Below are positions 12,056 through 23,974 of a DNA stretch of 64,000 nucleotides, one piece after another. The stretch spans positions 1,930,166 to 1,994,165 of the forward strand of contig CM052362.1 of assembly GCA_028551475.1 (NCBI GenBank). The letters run 5' to 3'. Under the pieces are notes generated by a model that saw only the letters and a list, made by a program, of their open reading frames with translations, made no database searches and was not told the origin of the DNA. The translations under genes and the position numbers were made by a program. Source of the stretch: Casuarina equisetifolia. Its lineage: Eukaryota > Streptophyta > Magnoliopsida > Fagales > Casuarinaceae. Positions within the stretch are counted from its first letter, which is position 1. Each line of letters starts with the position of its first letter.

Positions 12056-13869
12056 TTGATTTTAATTCATTTCAAAGTTTTATACACTTATTTTATAGAG
12101 TTATCTTCTCTATTTTAGGTAAAATATAATACAGTATTTGTGCAATTATATTTGTATTCATCTACGTTTATACAGGTTTTGTTCATTTATGTAGCAAACC
12201 CCAAAAAAGAAGAAATGAAGCAAAAATAGAAAGAAAAAGCAAATAGAAAAGAGAAAAAGAAAACAAACAAATTTACAAGAGGAGAACTCAGATGGGGAAT
12301 TACCAAAAAAGAGGATAGAGGAGAGAGAACAAGTGTGGGGGGTGAGCTATTGTGCAAAACAAAGAGCTAAACAAAGGAGCTAGAGGCATTGTTAGGTTGG
12401 CGAGAGAGAGAAAAAGAGGAGATGATGAACACCGATGCGGGACAATCATGCGACCACCGACAAGAAAGTTGTCTGCATTCGTGTCCTTTGGTGACTGGAA
12501 CCTATGTGAAAAGAGGGTCACGCGACAATGTGACCCATTTCCAGCAAAGAATGGCGAACACCATATATGCATTTTCCATAAGGTCTATACATTTTTGGAG
12601 TGAATTTAAAGGATTTCTCAGCAGATCGGCACTCTAGACGTCCTTTTCAGCAATTTTTGGTGGTCTCCATGAAGAATAGTGGCGGCGCATGATGGTGGTG
12701 CATTAAAGCGCATTTCGACTCATTTTTCCCCCTTTTTCAAATAGCTCTCCCTCCACTTCCGAATGTGCAGATTTGTCCAAACTTTCTATAAATTGAAAAC
12801 ATTTTGGTGACATATTTCATGGTTTTAATTTGAAGAATGTTTTATTTAATTTCTTGCACTATTTCTATTCATGTAAATATGATGTTTTAGTTTATTGTGT
12901 TAGAGCTATAATGGGACTTGATCATGATGTATGAATGGTATGATTATGATGTTTTGTGAAGTGTTTTGTTTGTGTGATGTTGCATATTACTATATTTAAT
13001 GCGTTCAAGTGAGTAACTACAACTTAGATGATTTGATTTGCATGTTAGAGACCAACAGGAAATGACATACAATTGCTTCATGTAATATACAACCATAAAT
13101 TAATATAGATAGAACTATACCATATGATTTGTGTGGCTTTAGATGTAAACTAGAATATTTACATATCGTAATGCACTTAGTTTATTTAATTTATGGGTAG
13201 AAATACAATGAGTTAATAAGTTAAGTAGGTTCGTTATACCTAGACATAAGATAGTGAATAAATTAGGAAATTCTACCATCACATGAATAGAATCTATCTT
13301 ACAAGCATGAATAATCAACATTCATACCTAGTAGTTAGGTGAAATTAGATGCTTTAACATGCTTCATTAATCAAGCTTAGGTTAAATTTAGTTGTTTAAT
13401 CAATGTTTTACCATTTCAATTTGTTAGATAAACTCCAGAAACTATTCATTATTAGTAATTAGTTAACTTAGTAATTACTAGTCTTTGTGGGAAAATATCT
13501 TTACTCATTATTATATTACTTGTTCAATATGTACACTTGCATGTAAAATTTTACCAAATACCTTTCTTAGTTTTAGGGGGAGTTTATTTTGGTGTTCTGC
13601 TACAAAATCCATTCTACAACAATGGTATATGCTGTTACTAAAGGGGAGTATCTTTTCTGGTTTGATCTTCCAATTTTTTGTTGGTTGTTGTTACTCCAAC
13701 ACATACTATGTAAAATCTATACCTATTCTCTTTTGTTGTTGAAATCTGAATTTTGTTTTCTAGAACTTAACTTTGGTATGATTTATGCTAATGTGGTGTT
13801 GTTACTATGTGCACATCTTTATTATTAAATATTCTATTACAAATCTTTGCATATTTCACATATATGTTG
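12056..13869. other. Unclassified intergenic stretch with a less AT-rich, purine-rich patch
   Basis: From about 12180 to 12760 base composition changes: a purine-rich run (GAGAGAGAG-type, 12220-12430) is followed by a segment with several CG dinucleotides (12430-12720). Overlapping frames exist on both strands here, but none matches a protein pattern I know. The rest is AT-rich with no recognisable feature. The patch may be the 5' leader or LTR of an unidentified element. Confidence 0.4.
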
Positions 13870-14700
13870 TGTTGGAAAAAGGTGTATTTTGTAGTGATAA
13901 ACTGTTGGTTGCATATAATATTTGTATAAATGTTTTTCATATGATTATATGCAATATTGAACATCACGAAAGTAAAAAGTGTGCAAATTATAATATCAAC
14001 AAATGTATTATAAAGTAGTTAGGTTCCTACATTGCTTCACAAATTAACTTCAGACAATGCCTTGAGAAATATTTTGTACGAAAAAAAGCTGAAGGAATAT
14101 TTGATTATTTGATTATTTGATTATTTGAAGAAAAATGATACTTGGATTTATGTACTTATAGGTACATGTGAATCAAGAATCATACTATGAAGGCTAGAAT
14201 CAAAATCATAATACTTGGTTTTACATAGCTTGAAGCATACCCGAGCAAGGCTATTTACTTAGCTGGTTCAAGCTTAAGTGAGGATATTTATTAATTGGAT
14301 CAAGCCATTGGAAGAAGCCCACAAGCTAAGCCTACAAGCTCAGCTCGCAAGACTCAACTTGCCTGATGTCTTAATTTGAAGCATGCAACACCGTTTCACT
14401 TATGTGTGAAACATGGCCATTCCATTTAAGAAAAACTTTCTTAAGCGATCACGAGGAGAAGAGCCTTAACCTCAAATCATCAAGTTGGTCTCTCACCTTT
14501 CTCTATCGATAATTCTCCAATGGGAAGAAATCTAAAGTGATGGTGTTGTCATAATGGCTATGAAGATCATTAATCACCATTTGCATTATTGTTTGATGGA
14601 GCTTCTATCAAGTCACAACAAAAAATTTACAACAAGCATCTTAGATTTGAATAGAAACCCTAGAAAGCTAGTATCCTTTATATCTTCTACGAAGAGTATG
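13870..14700 (+). repeat. Third LTR copy of the copia family, partial
   Basis: Begins TGTTGGAAAAAGG and matches the 9933 LTR over its first blocks (GGTTGCATATAATAT, TGTTTTTCATAT, GTGCAAATTATAATAT). It matches the 3' LTR at 3368-4122 further in (GAAGAAAAATGATACTTG, CTTGGTTTTACA). Similarity fades after about 14700, so U5 is lost or diverged. An 8-bp microsatellite (TTGATTAT, about 3.6 copies) sits at 14098-14128. Confidence 0.75.
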
Positions 14701-15424
14701 CAAAACTAGATCGAAATCATTTTAAAAAATTGGTCGGGTTAAGAGTAAACGGCGTAATCAAATTCACTTGTTAAAATCTTTATGGCTAGGATTGGAAGTT
14801 GGAGTAAGGGAAATACTCCGGTAGAGGATCATGTGTCTCTACCATACTGAAGATCCTAGCATGTTAACATGAGAAATAAATGGTGACATTAACAATATGC
14901 AATGCCTACGCTTTCAAATAAAGATGGAAAACTTAAGGTGGGGAGTACTATTTTTGCCTATGCTCTCAAATATCAATACTTGTTGTGTGGTTATCTTTTC
15001 ACATTTTCTCTATTCCAATCCTTTCATATTTTTTTTGTGTAATCGATGTCTAGGACTATAGGGAAGAAGCTTTTGTTTCTTTCTATCTCTGTTATTGTTC
15101 ATATATTGCTAATTGTATTTGTGTGTTACAGGTTGTACCATTATATTGTTGAGAAATCGGTGTGAGTTCTAAGTCTACCCTGGTGCAGTTGAATGTTCCA
15201 AGATAGCGAATGGTTAGATTAGAATATCATTGAATTTAAGGATTAGGTTAGCATACAAATTGAATCATATTTCACGGAGTGTAAAAGTTATGTCACGTGC
15301 ACTGTGGAGCCTACAAACAGTCAAAAGGTAAAGTCAATGCAAAAAACTTGGAGATATTTTAAGAAGCCATAGGTCACATGAAAGCTTTGAACGAGTCTCA
15401 AGGATCATACAAGGTGTGGTAGAT
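14701..15424. other. Unassigned intergenic sequence
   Basis: No open frame or motif recognised. It lies between the decayed LTR copy and a dispersed repeat. Confidence 0.4.
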
Positions 15425-15660
15425 AGGACGTGGTAGCAGGCTAAAGAAAGTAGGAAATTGATCAAAAGTTTGTTACTAGGAGATTTAATAGTTAGCTAAT
15501 TATATGTCGTATAAGTTTACTAGGAGATTTAATAGTTAGCTAATTATATGTCGTATAAGTTGTTGAGACTGTTGTAAGTCGGCTTAGAATTTGTTAATTT
15601 TGAAAAGACTCGATCATTGTAAATATTAGCTAAGTAGTAAAGGCTTATTTATTTGAAATC
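15425..15660 (+). repeat. Dispersed repeat, also present at 57302-57495
   Basis: Both copies share GGACGTGGTAGCAGG, GAGATTTAATAG, GTTGTTGAG, AATTTGTTAATTTTGAAAA, and AAATATT(A/G)GCTA(A/G)GTAGTAAAG, with 'GGCTTATTTATTTGAAATC' at the end, in the same order and orientation. This copy contains a perfect 44-bp tandem duplication (15473-15516 and 15517-15560) that the other copy lacks. The second copy follows a LINE ORF1 remnant. The class of the repeat is unknown. Confidence 0.75.
15473..15560. repeat. 44-bp perfect tandem duplication
   Basis: Two adjacent identical 44-bp units, each starting TTACTAGGAGATTTAATAG and ending TCGTATAAG plus one T. The copy of the surrounding repeat at 57302 has only one unit, so the duplication arose locally. 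Confidence 0.9.
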
Positions 15661-15999
15661 ATTGTTGTGTCGTCATGTTCTCACCATGGTGTGTGGGGGC
15701 CACAGTATTGAAACTTGTGGTAGTGAGTGAGGGAATGATTGTATTTTGCTGCTTACTTCGTTAGGCACGTGAGGTGGGTGCCACAGTGTTAATAGGTGAG
15801 AGAGACGAGCCATGTTGCTGCTCTATCATATTATCACCATCCAAGGCACGCAATTCGGTATGGGATGGTGATACTAATATCAGGTTGCGTGAAGCTCCAA
15901 TGAGTTGCTGTGGTGGAACGCAATTTTTAATAAGTCAAGATTGCAAAGGAATCGACAATGACTATGAGAAACCTAATAAATAGTGGTTGGGTGATATTA
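15661..15999. other. Unassigned, less AT-rich sequence
   Basis: A 69-codon frame at 15774-15983 has no recognisable motif and no supporting context. I do not call it a gene. Confidence 0.35.
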
Positions 16000-16700
16000 G
16001 ATCAAGATATTTAAAGGGATAAATATGTTCATCAAATGTTGTGTTGCAACAATGAATGATTTGTTTATTTTAAAGCAAAGGCATATGTAGTCTTTATATT
16101 TGCTTGGGTAGCCCAAGAAAACACATGGAGTTGAACAAGGTTCAAGCTTGTGTTGGGATGTAGATAATAATATACAAGGCAACCAAATATTCCACGATGA
16201 GATACAAATGGGGAAATGTGGGACAGCACTTCCCGTAAGTTTTGGTATTGAAGATTTGGTGTTAGTAGTATGTTTATAATATGTGTGGCAACTTTAAATA
16301 CATAGTCCCAAAATTTGAGTGGGACTTGGGCTTGACGAAGCATAGATAGGCCTATTTCACAAATGTGTTGGTGTTTCCTCTTGGTAGATCCATTTTGGTA
16401 AGGCATATATAGGCTTGATATGCACTAATGGATCCCTAATTATTAAAGTAAATTGTAGAAGGTACAAGATGTGAATTTGACGCATTGTATTTGTTTAATT
16501 TTGGTTTGTGATTGATTTTCAAAAAATACATGGAATTTTTTAAAAATGGAAAGAAATTATTCTTTGGAAGAAAAGGGATAAGTCTATGTAAATTTAGAAA
16601 AATCATCAATAAAGAAAATATAATATTTATTCTTATTGGAAGAAATTGTAAGAATAGGGCCCCAAATATGAAAATGGAGTAGATTTAGAGGGTTCCGTGA
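16000..16700 (-). pseudogene. Copia integrase C-terminal half
   Basis: The frame 16406-16065 reads 'PYQNGSTKRKHQHICEIGLS', where the catalytic Glu of the usual NG-x-x-ERKHRH is replaced by Lys. It continues with 'QAQVPLKFWDYVF', 'ATHIINILLTPNLQYQN' and 'GIFGCLVYYYLHPNTSLNL', the standard order of this domain. An overlapping frame continues with 'CVFLGYPSKYKDYICLCFK'. The lost Glu and the frame break show it is inactive. Confidence 0.88.
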
Positions 16701-17149
16701 TACAATCTAAGTACTAGGATGATGCAAATATGAGCTCTTTGAGATGTAACACGCATAAAAAGATGCAAGCTTAAGTTTTGTAAATTTTGTTCTAGTAGAC
16801 TTAAGTAGCCTTATTATGCTATTATAGGTAGTACGTCGTAGGTATAAGTGCCAAAAGGCCAATTTATTTGTTTGCTCCATCAAAATGGTTAAGGACTACC
16901 AAAAGGCCAGCTGATTGAGGCAATGAAGCTTGAGATCACTCTTGCCTTGAAGTAAAGTATTGCCTATTCAAAGTCTTTAAAAAAAATAAGGTAAAAAAAA
17001 ATAGCACAATTATTTTATTTAGCAAGTTTGGAAACATAAATTAAATTTTTTGTTATTTTAGAAACAACAAAAATATTTTGTACACAAAGGGATCTTGATT
17101 TTCAAAGTTTACTTAAGTGGGTGATGTCTAGATCCACACTATCCCCTAT

Positions 17150-18240
17150 AATTACTTAATGGGGGCCATATAGGGGACAACTTTCTCTAAATTGGCCACA
17201 TTATTAGTAACATGGTGAATGGGTCTAGTGTCTAATTACCAGTTAGAATTTGTCATGTAGGCTTGTGAGAATGGAAGAGACCCAACTGAAGGGGACTAAG
17301 GCTAATGGTACCTTTCATGGCAATTAGTAGCTCTGTATCTTGGCCTATGACAAATTTAGCACATGATCTATCAACCCCAAAATTGACTCAAGGTGGTACT
17401 TTGGCCAATTGATGGAGAGACATCATTGTTGGCTCAGCTAAAAGAGCCAATTGACTACTATTACTTCGGGTTGGAGAGCATTATCTTTGTGTGAGATTTT
17501 TGGAAACAAAAGTTGCTAGTGGGTTATGAATGGTAGTTTGTTCAACAAGGTCTAGGATAGTCTCATGGGTCAAAAGGAGACCACAAAGATCTTCTATGTT
17601 CATTATTGCATTCTGAGAATGAACAATAATAGTAGTAGTGAGGCTTGAATGTTTGGAACTTAAACCATGGAATAGGTAAGTTAGAAATTTCTTGTTAGAT
17701 ATAGGCTCTCTGATAAAGGCAAATTGATCCACAAGGCTATTAAACTCTTGAAAATATTTAGTAATTGAGTGATGGCCCTTAGTTATAGCTTTAAGTCATA
17801 AATGAAAGGCCATAGCATTGACCATAGCATTGGCCAAGCTATAGGCAGCAAATTTAGATACTAGTGCCTACCATGCATAGGCAAATCTTTGGAAATGAGA
17901 TAATTGGTAACAATGGCATTCAATGATGTATTCAGAATCTAGCCTAAGGTTGTTTAATGTTGGACATTCCAATCCGTAAAAGTTGGATTGGTGATTCACA
18001 TGATGGAACCTCTTTCATTGATGACTAATGTAAACTCATCAGGACATGGATGAGTGTCATTAAGGATGCTAATGAGACCACTTGCTCTTAGATATGATGT
18101 TATTCTTGCCTTCCAAACTAGATAGTTTAGGCCATCCAAACAGAGGTTGACAATTGGAATGTTGATGTTCATAAGAGTAGGGTAGTGGCAACAACATGGG
18201 TATCCATCTAATATATATATATATAGCGAAAGCAAAAGAA
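17150..18240 (-). pseudogene. Copia gag and protease remnant
   Basis: Gag N-terminus: 'LDGLNYLVWKARITSYLRAS' (18235-17996). Gag middle: 'REPISNKKFLTYLFHGLSSK' and 'NIEDLCGLLLTHETILDLVE' (17732-17481). Protease near 17250: 'LDTRPIHHVTNNVANLEKV', a decayed form of the LDTGATHHVT signature with the catalytic DTG changed to DTR. The pieces are separated by stops. Confidence 0.85.
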
Positions 18241-18288
18241 AAGAAAAAAAAAAGGATTGGATTGAAGAAAGGGGGTTTCACCAAACCG

Positions 18289-18302
18289 GTGTATGATACT
18301 AA
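18289..18302 (-). promoter_or_regulatory. Decayed primer-binding site
   Basis: The minus strand reads AGTATCATACACC immediately inside the short LTR and before gag, as expected for a copia PBS (TGGTATCAGAGC) with a few changes. Confidence 0.55.
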
Positions 18303-18754
18303 GATAAAGCCTATGGTAGGTTGAAAAGTGGAAGAAATTGGGACAATTTCTTCAACCTGTCAAAAACTGTAAAGATATATGGTAAAGCGCACACACCACA
18401 AATAACATAAAAGTATTCTTGAATTTGATGATCTTTCACTGTCAAATAGGTCTCTTTATATATACTTGTGGATTATATATTAAAAAGGAATGGATTTAAT
18501 TGGAGGACTTGTGTAGGGAAATATTTCCAACTTTTTTTGTAACATTTAAGCTCATCGAATATCCTTTTATGGATATTTCCAATTTTTGTCTTAAGAATTT
18601 TAGAGTTAGTTTATTTTTTTCCCTAATTTTGTTGCATGATCTCTATTTTCATAATTTATTTTAGTATGATTGGCTTGATTGATTTAAGAACTAGTGATAA
18701 TATCATGTTTGACCTCACGTGTGTGAAGCATATTATGTTATATACATTTGATCT

Positions 18755-19950
18755 ATTTAGGTCAAATTGCCTAATGATAGTGTAGTGGTTATCACCCATA
18801 TTTTCATACTTTGTCTCTAAATGTCAATCACAATTTATAATGTCCTTTATGTTTTGGCTTTTAAATGTAATTTATTGTCGATTGGCAAGTTTGGCTTTGA
18901 TTACTTATGTCTAGCCTTTTTTTACCCCCATTATTGCCCACTTTAGAACCTTGTGAGTGGGGTAATTTTGGGGCTGGGTAGAGTTAAGCATCATCTTTAC
19001 CATTTAATGTCTCTCATGGCTCCCATAGTGGATTTTATTCAACTATTTTTTAAACCTTTGATTGCATTAAAATTTTTGATTGTAATGCCTTTAAGTGAGC
19101 CAATGTGTGTAAAAGTAGTATGTTTAATAACAATATTTTGAGTAATAAAGAAAATTCTTTAGCCTTATCATTTTTTAACATTCTTCATGTTATTTATTGT
19201 TTGAGATAATTTGTCTTGTTTGTTCTTTGGCAAAATAAATGCATGTCCTAGTTCGATCAAGTAAATCACATACAAACCATTATTTGTTAGCTTATTCACA
19301 TTAGCAAAAAAGGTTCCTATTGACACACTAATCACAATGGCTCACAAATCTTTTTAACCATTGTCAATAGCTTTTCAAGTAGGAGTTATGTATACCTTAC
19401 AAGGTACATGAGTCAGACTTTAGATTTTGTGTGATCTTTCATTGCTATAGTGGAAGCCTAAATTCGTAGTCACAATTGTAGGCTTAGATTTGATAATTGG
19501 ACTAAATTCTTGTGTCAATAGTTTATCTCATTTCTTTAGTTTCATGGCCTTTAGCATAAAACTTATCCATTTACATGCCCTAACATAATGGGGTAGTGGA
19601 ATGCAAATATTGACATATCCTTAACATGGTGAAAGCTTTATGTTCTCAAGATTATATTCTAGACTACTAATGGAAGGAGTGTGTACTTACTATCACCCAC
19701 ATTATTAATCATTTACCTATCTTGTTCTTAATGGCAAGACACTCATTAATTTTCTCTTTAGGAAACTACCACCCAATTTTTCATCTTCATTTCTTAGATT
19801 TTTTATGTTTTGTTACCATGCTTCCATATGTTCATAAGATCTCACTCGGAGCTTCCCTTTATGAGTTCAAGGAATATCCTTCATTTAAAATGGGCTACCA
19901 CAACTTGGATCTCACCATAGATGCCTTTTTTGTTGCATGAGATATTGTGT
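18755..19950 (+). pseudogene. Copia protease tail and integrase remnant
   Basis: After the protease tail, integrase can be read in broken frames: a CxxC-type 'CLFCSLAK', then 'VLTITHIINHLPILFLMARH' (19690-19740), then 'FLDFLCFVTMLPYVHKISLG' and 'YHNLDLTIDAFFVA' (to 19940). These correspond to the FGC-x-CF, HKF and DL-x-T-FFVSRDV parts of the copia integrase C-terminal region. No continuous frame remains. Confidence 0.78.
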
Positions 19951-20644
19951 TTCATGAGTCTTGCTTTCAACTCTAGTCCTCATCCCTTATCTTATCAATC
20001 ACATTAAGAGATGACAACTAGTTCTTTATTCTTTTTTTCCCCTCTTCACCTAGATCTTCTAGTAGAACCCTTAATTCCCTCACCAAGGGTATCCCTACAG
20101 TTTCTACTCCTTTGGTTTACAAATGTATAGCATCACCACCTTAATTTTTAGGTCATAACCCATCATCGTAGTCTTTAAATGAGATCACATCTCCTTCTCC
20201 TTAGGCCATATTGCCACTATAGGTGACCTTGTTGTAGATCTCCCTCTTATGGTTTCACCCACTATGAATCTACCTAACACCTCTAAACCACTTGTCTAGT
20301 ATTCCATGCAAGTCTTAAGGCCTCCTATTTGGACTTAGGAATATTATTGCCATCATATTATTACTACCCATCTAGTCTTCTTACTAAGTCCTTCCTTTAG
20401 AACTTATGCTACTTAGTATCTTATTTCTTACTTTGTCCATTTTCTATTAAGCTTTCATTGCTTTAATTTCTTTAATTAGAGAGCCATTTTACTATTATGA
20501 GATGTTCATGATTTAAGGTGGGTTAATGCTATGACAAGTTAACTCCATGTGGATATTGAAGGTAGAGCCATATGTGGATATTATTTGATTTGCTACATGG
20601 GTGTAAACTAATTAGTTGTTAATGGGATTACAAGATGAAGTATT

Positions 20645-23285
20645 GTGCAGATGATTAAGTTGAAGAGTATAAAGTATCATTTGTTACTAAAAGTTATACT
20701 TATAGGATTGAATATAAGGAGACCTTCTTGTGTCCAAAATGGTCAATGTCGAATGAATGCTAGCTTTGGCATTAATGTTATGTTGGTTAATTCATCAAAG
20801 GGACATTCACAATGCATTTTTACATGGCAATATTCATGAAGAGTTTTATATGTCACTTCCTTTGGGAAACACATTCTCATTGGTCATCCACCAAAGGTGT
20901 GCTGCTTACTTAAGTCACTATATGATCTTAAGTAGGAATTACTATAGAGGTTTGACAAGATTACCAATGCACTCCATGGAGCAAATTTCAAGTAGTCATG
21001 GGCTTGATTATGCCCACTTTAAGGACTTGTTAAGAGTTGATATGGTTCTTTAAAGTCTTCTAACCTACTTTATAATTCATGTTTATTTTAGATCTATGCT
21101 AAGAATAGGTCAAAGAGGCTGAGCTTTGTGCTCTTGATAAGAATCACACCTAGGACATTGCATCTATTTATATTGCACATTGATTGTAAATGAGTATACT
21201 TGATTAAGTACTAGGCAAATGGCTCCATTGAACATTACAAAGCTTACTTGGTAGCCAAAGGTTTTACATTGAAAGGCTTCAACTATTAGCAGACCTTTTT
21301 TCCTATGGCAAAGAAACTCACAATCAACTCTTTTCTTTCGATTACTACTTTTTAAGATTAGCCTTCTTAGTAGATAGGATTTCTTCCTTGGCGATTTAGA
21401 AAAAGAAATCCACTTGGATGGTATGTTGTCTCCTTAAATTCCTTTATAGACTCAATCAATCATCTTGACAAATATATGATAAATTTATTATGGCATTTAA
21501 AACTATACATTTCAAGCAATCTAAGAATGATTTATTTCTTTATTTACATGGACTCAAGGTACATTGTTAATTTACTTATTATATATTGATGATATTTTCA
21601 TTGTGAGGAATGATGAATCTACCATTAAATATCTTAAGAAATACATTAACTATATTTTCCACATTAAGGATTAGGATCACCTTAATAATTCATAAGTATT
21701 GAGATTGGACATTAAAAGGAAAAAAATTCACCTTAGTCAATGTGGGATATCTTATAAAGATCATATTAGAAGATAGCTTATCAAGATATAAACCATCTAT
21801 TATTTCAATTGAGAGAATATAAAATTGAGGAAAGTTTAGACTAGTATAAGAATGGTGCTTGGGATGAGAATCCTTGCCTAAAGATCAATAAATGATGAAA
21901 TTTGTAGGAAAGTTCACTTATCTCACAATAACTAAGCTAGGTATATGCTAGACTATTTAGGTCCCTAGACATTTTATGTATGATCCAAAGCATTCTCACA
22001 TCAGTGCAACATTAAAAGTTGCGAAGTACTTGAAGTTATATCATGGGCTAGGAATACTTTTGTTTCGAGAATGCAAAATAGAGATGAAAACTTATTGTAA
22101 CATAAATTGTGCCACCTTCCCTGCATGAAGGAGATCCATAGTTAGAAAACTATATTAACTTAGAAGATTTTCTACACTCCCCAATGACAAAGAAACAATC
22201 AACTATCTCATTATCATCAACTAAATCTAAATACCAAGCAATGGCTAAAATAGTTTGTGAAATAGTTTAGATATAAAGTTTGCTTTAACATGCAGGAATA
22301 TGGGTGAGAGGACCAACTAGTTTTATTTTTTTGTTTAAAGGGTTAGTTTGCATTAGTAAAATTAGTGTACAGAAGTATTGAAGCATAACTTAGTATTATA
22401 AGTGTTATAAAGGCTATGAAAAGATGGAGGTTAGAAGTCTCCAAATCTCACTTAAAATAAAATTTCCTTAGGAAGATTTTATATTATGAAATAAAAAAGC
22501 AATCTTGTGTACAATTTTCCCTATTTTTGCTAATAGGATTGGCATGTTAATAATTTTGTTTTGAAATCGTCTTCTATTACATTCAACCATTGTATAGTAA
22601 GTGCAAGCTAAAAAGGATATTTTAAGACATTTTATAGCCAAATCCTTTCTTTGTATTGCTCCAATCATTTATTACAATTCTTCATTTCTTCTTTTAATAT
22701 GATGTTAAATTCCATTATGAGTGAGAATAGTCTTCCAAATCATCTTTGTCTATGTATATTTAAAAAATAGATAACTCCTATTTTAAACTTGGGACTAACA
22801 AAAATCACAATTTAAATTAACTAAAAGAAATCACTATACAATTTCTTCTATTGTATAAAGTAGATCTTGACAAATTAGTCATCAAATAAAATTATGTTTG
22901 TTGATGCTACCCATCCAAATTAAATTATACCAATATACTTCTTCATTAATTGGTAGAAAGTTCTTGTAAATTTCTTTGTAGTAATATGTAAGCTTATAAA
23001 ATACTAAGGTAAGAATGGGACTTAGTTTAAGAATATCTCTCTAACTTTATGCCATGGATCCAACTATTATATTTTGTGATAATAATATAGCTCTTAAAGT
23101 ATATTGAAGTTGACTACCATATATCTATAGAGAAAATTTCAGAAGGCATAATCAAGATAAGATGAATGAGACCATAGAATAGTAGCTTGTGAATATTTTC
23201 ATCAAACCTCTATGTTAGAGGCAATGCACTTGTTTTTCTTTTGCAAGCTAGGCGTCTTTAACATTTATAAGCTTCAAGCTTGAGG
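20645..23285 (+). pseudogene. Copia RT and RNase H remnant
   Basis: 'HNAFLHGNIHEEFYMSLPLG' at 20820-20880 is the RT 'NAFLHGDL-EEVYM' block. A second RT start follows at about 21230 ('AYLVAKGFTLKGF'), then 'YIDDIFIVRNDESTIKYLKK' near 21580 (the catalytic YVDD became YIDD), and RNase H text 'ILFCDNNIA' after the LINE insertion at about 23070. The earlier RT block lying upstream of the RT start suggests an internal rearrangement. Many stops are present. Confidence 0.78.
22375..23020 (-). mobile_element. LINE 3' end inserted in copia RNase H
   Basis: The minus strand matches the 3' end of the LINE at 43500-44090 (zf-RVT region through the 3' UTR). Shared text includes TTAGCTTGCACTTAC for TTAGCTTGCATTTAT and the segment around AAGATTTTATATTATG. 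The remnant is 5'-truncated, as is usual for LINEs. Copia RNase H text resumes on the other side. Confidence 0.82.
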
Positions 23286-23290
23286 GTGAG

Positions 23291-23600
23291 TGTTGAAGAA
23301 ACAATTATAACTTTTCATTATTTTCCATGGGTAGGCATGAGATTTTTTTGGTATGATGTAATGGTTAGTTGTCAAAATCAATTTATTTGAAAATTTTGAT
23401 TCTTGTATAATAAAAATAATGAGGCTTTATTTCTTTAGTACATTTCCTTTATTGTTTGGTTCTTATGATGGAAATAGGACCCTTTGTACATACATTTAGT
23501 GTGTGAAAATGATATACCAATTCAATTTTTCTCAAATTCTTCTAGTTTCCCATCCCTCTTGTTTTATAAAGTATTTGAAAAATTTATTATAAATTAGGAA
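23291..23600 (+). repeat. 3' LTR start of the copia element
   Basis: Starts TGTTGAAGAAAC right after the polypurine tract. It shares 'GTTAGTTGTCAAAATCA' and the end segment 'TTCCCATCCCTCTTGTTT' with the LTR at 50898-51670. The right boundary is uncertain. Confidence 0.65.
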
Positions 23601-23974
23601 TATTCCTAAATTCTAATGTACTTGTTTATTTCAATTTACATAGAGATAGATGTTTATTTCAATTCTAATGCATATGTATACCTTTTATTTAAAGTTCTAA
23701 CACAACTTTGAAACTATAGACATTACCTTCAAAACGTAAACTTTTAAATAGTATGTACAAAACACTTAATCTTATAGCAAAAAGAAGAATACCTTATTTC
23801 CAATGAGACCATTTGGAAAGAGGCACACCTAAGCCTCTAACTTGGCATCAAAACCTAAATTGAATTGTACTTCACCTTGTATAACCTTAAACTCAATAAT
23901 AAAAATTCTACGTTGAAAAATAAGATTCTAAAATCTAAATAAAAAGAATATCTTTCAACTCTTAAACTAACTTG

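Larger units (their letters stand above)
16000..18532 (-). mobile_element. Truncated Ty1/copia element with short 5' LTR
   Basis: In element order: an LTR of about 230 bp (18532-18303) starting GTTGGAAATATTTCC with a TATATATAAAG box; a decayed PBS (18302-18289, AGTATCATACACC for TGGTATCAGAGC); gag (18235-17481); protease (about 17250-17150); and integrase (about 16700-16000). RT, RNase H and the 3' LTR are absent. Stops occur throughout. Confidence 0.88.
18740..23600 (+). mobile_element. Decayed Ty1/copia element, interrupted by a LINE
   Basis: In order on the plus strand: the C-terminal part of protease ('VKLPNDSVVVITH' near 18755, 'NLLSIGKFGF' near 18870), integrase (19200-19950), RT (20640-22330), RNase H (to about 23280), the polypurine tract (23279-23290, CTTGAGGGTGAG) and the start of the 3' LTR (23291, TGTTGAAGAAAC). 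A LINE 3' end on the other strand interrupts RNase H at 22375-23020. The same family occurs at 48600-51670, with matching 3' flank and LTR text such as TAGTTGTCAAAATCA. Confidence 0.87.

Noticed and set aside
12300..12637. Three overlapping frames of 82-90 codons
   Set aside because: Both strands are open because of a less AT-rich patch. No known domain and no splice or start context.
15774..15983. 69-codon frame
   Set aside because: No recognisable motif, no regulatory context, and the region is flanked by decayed repeats.
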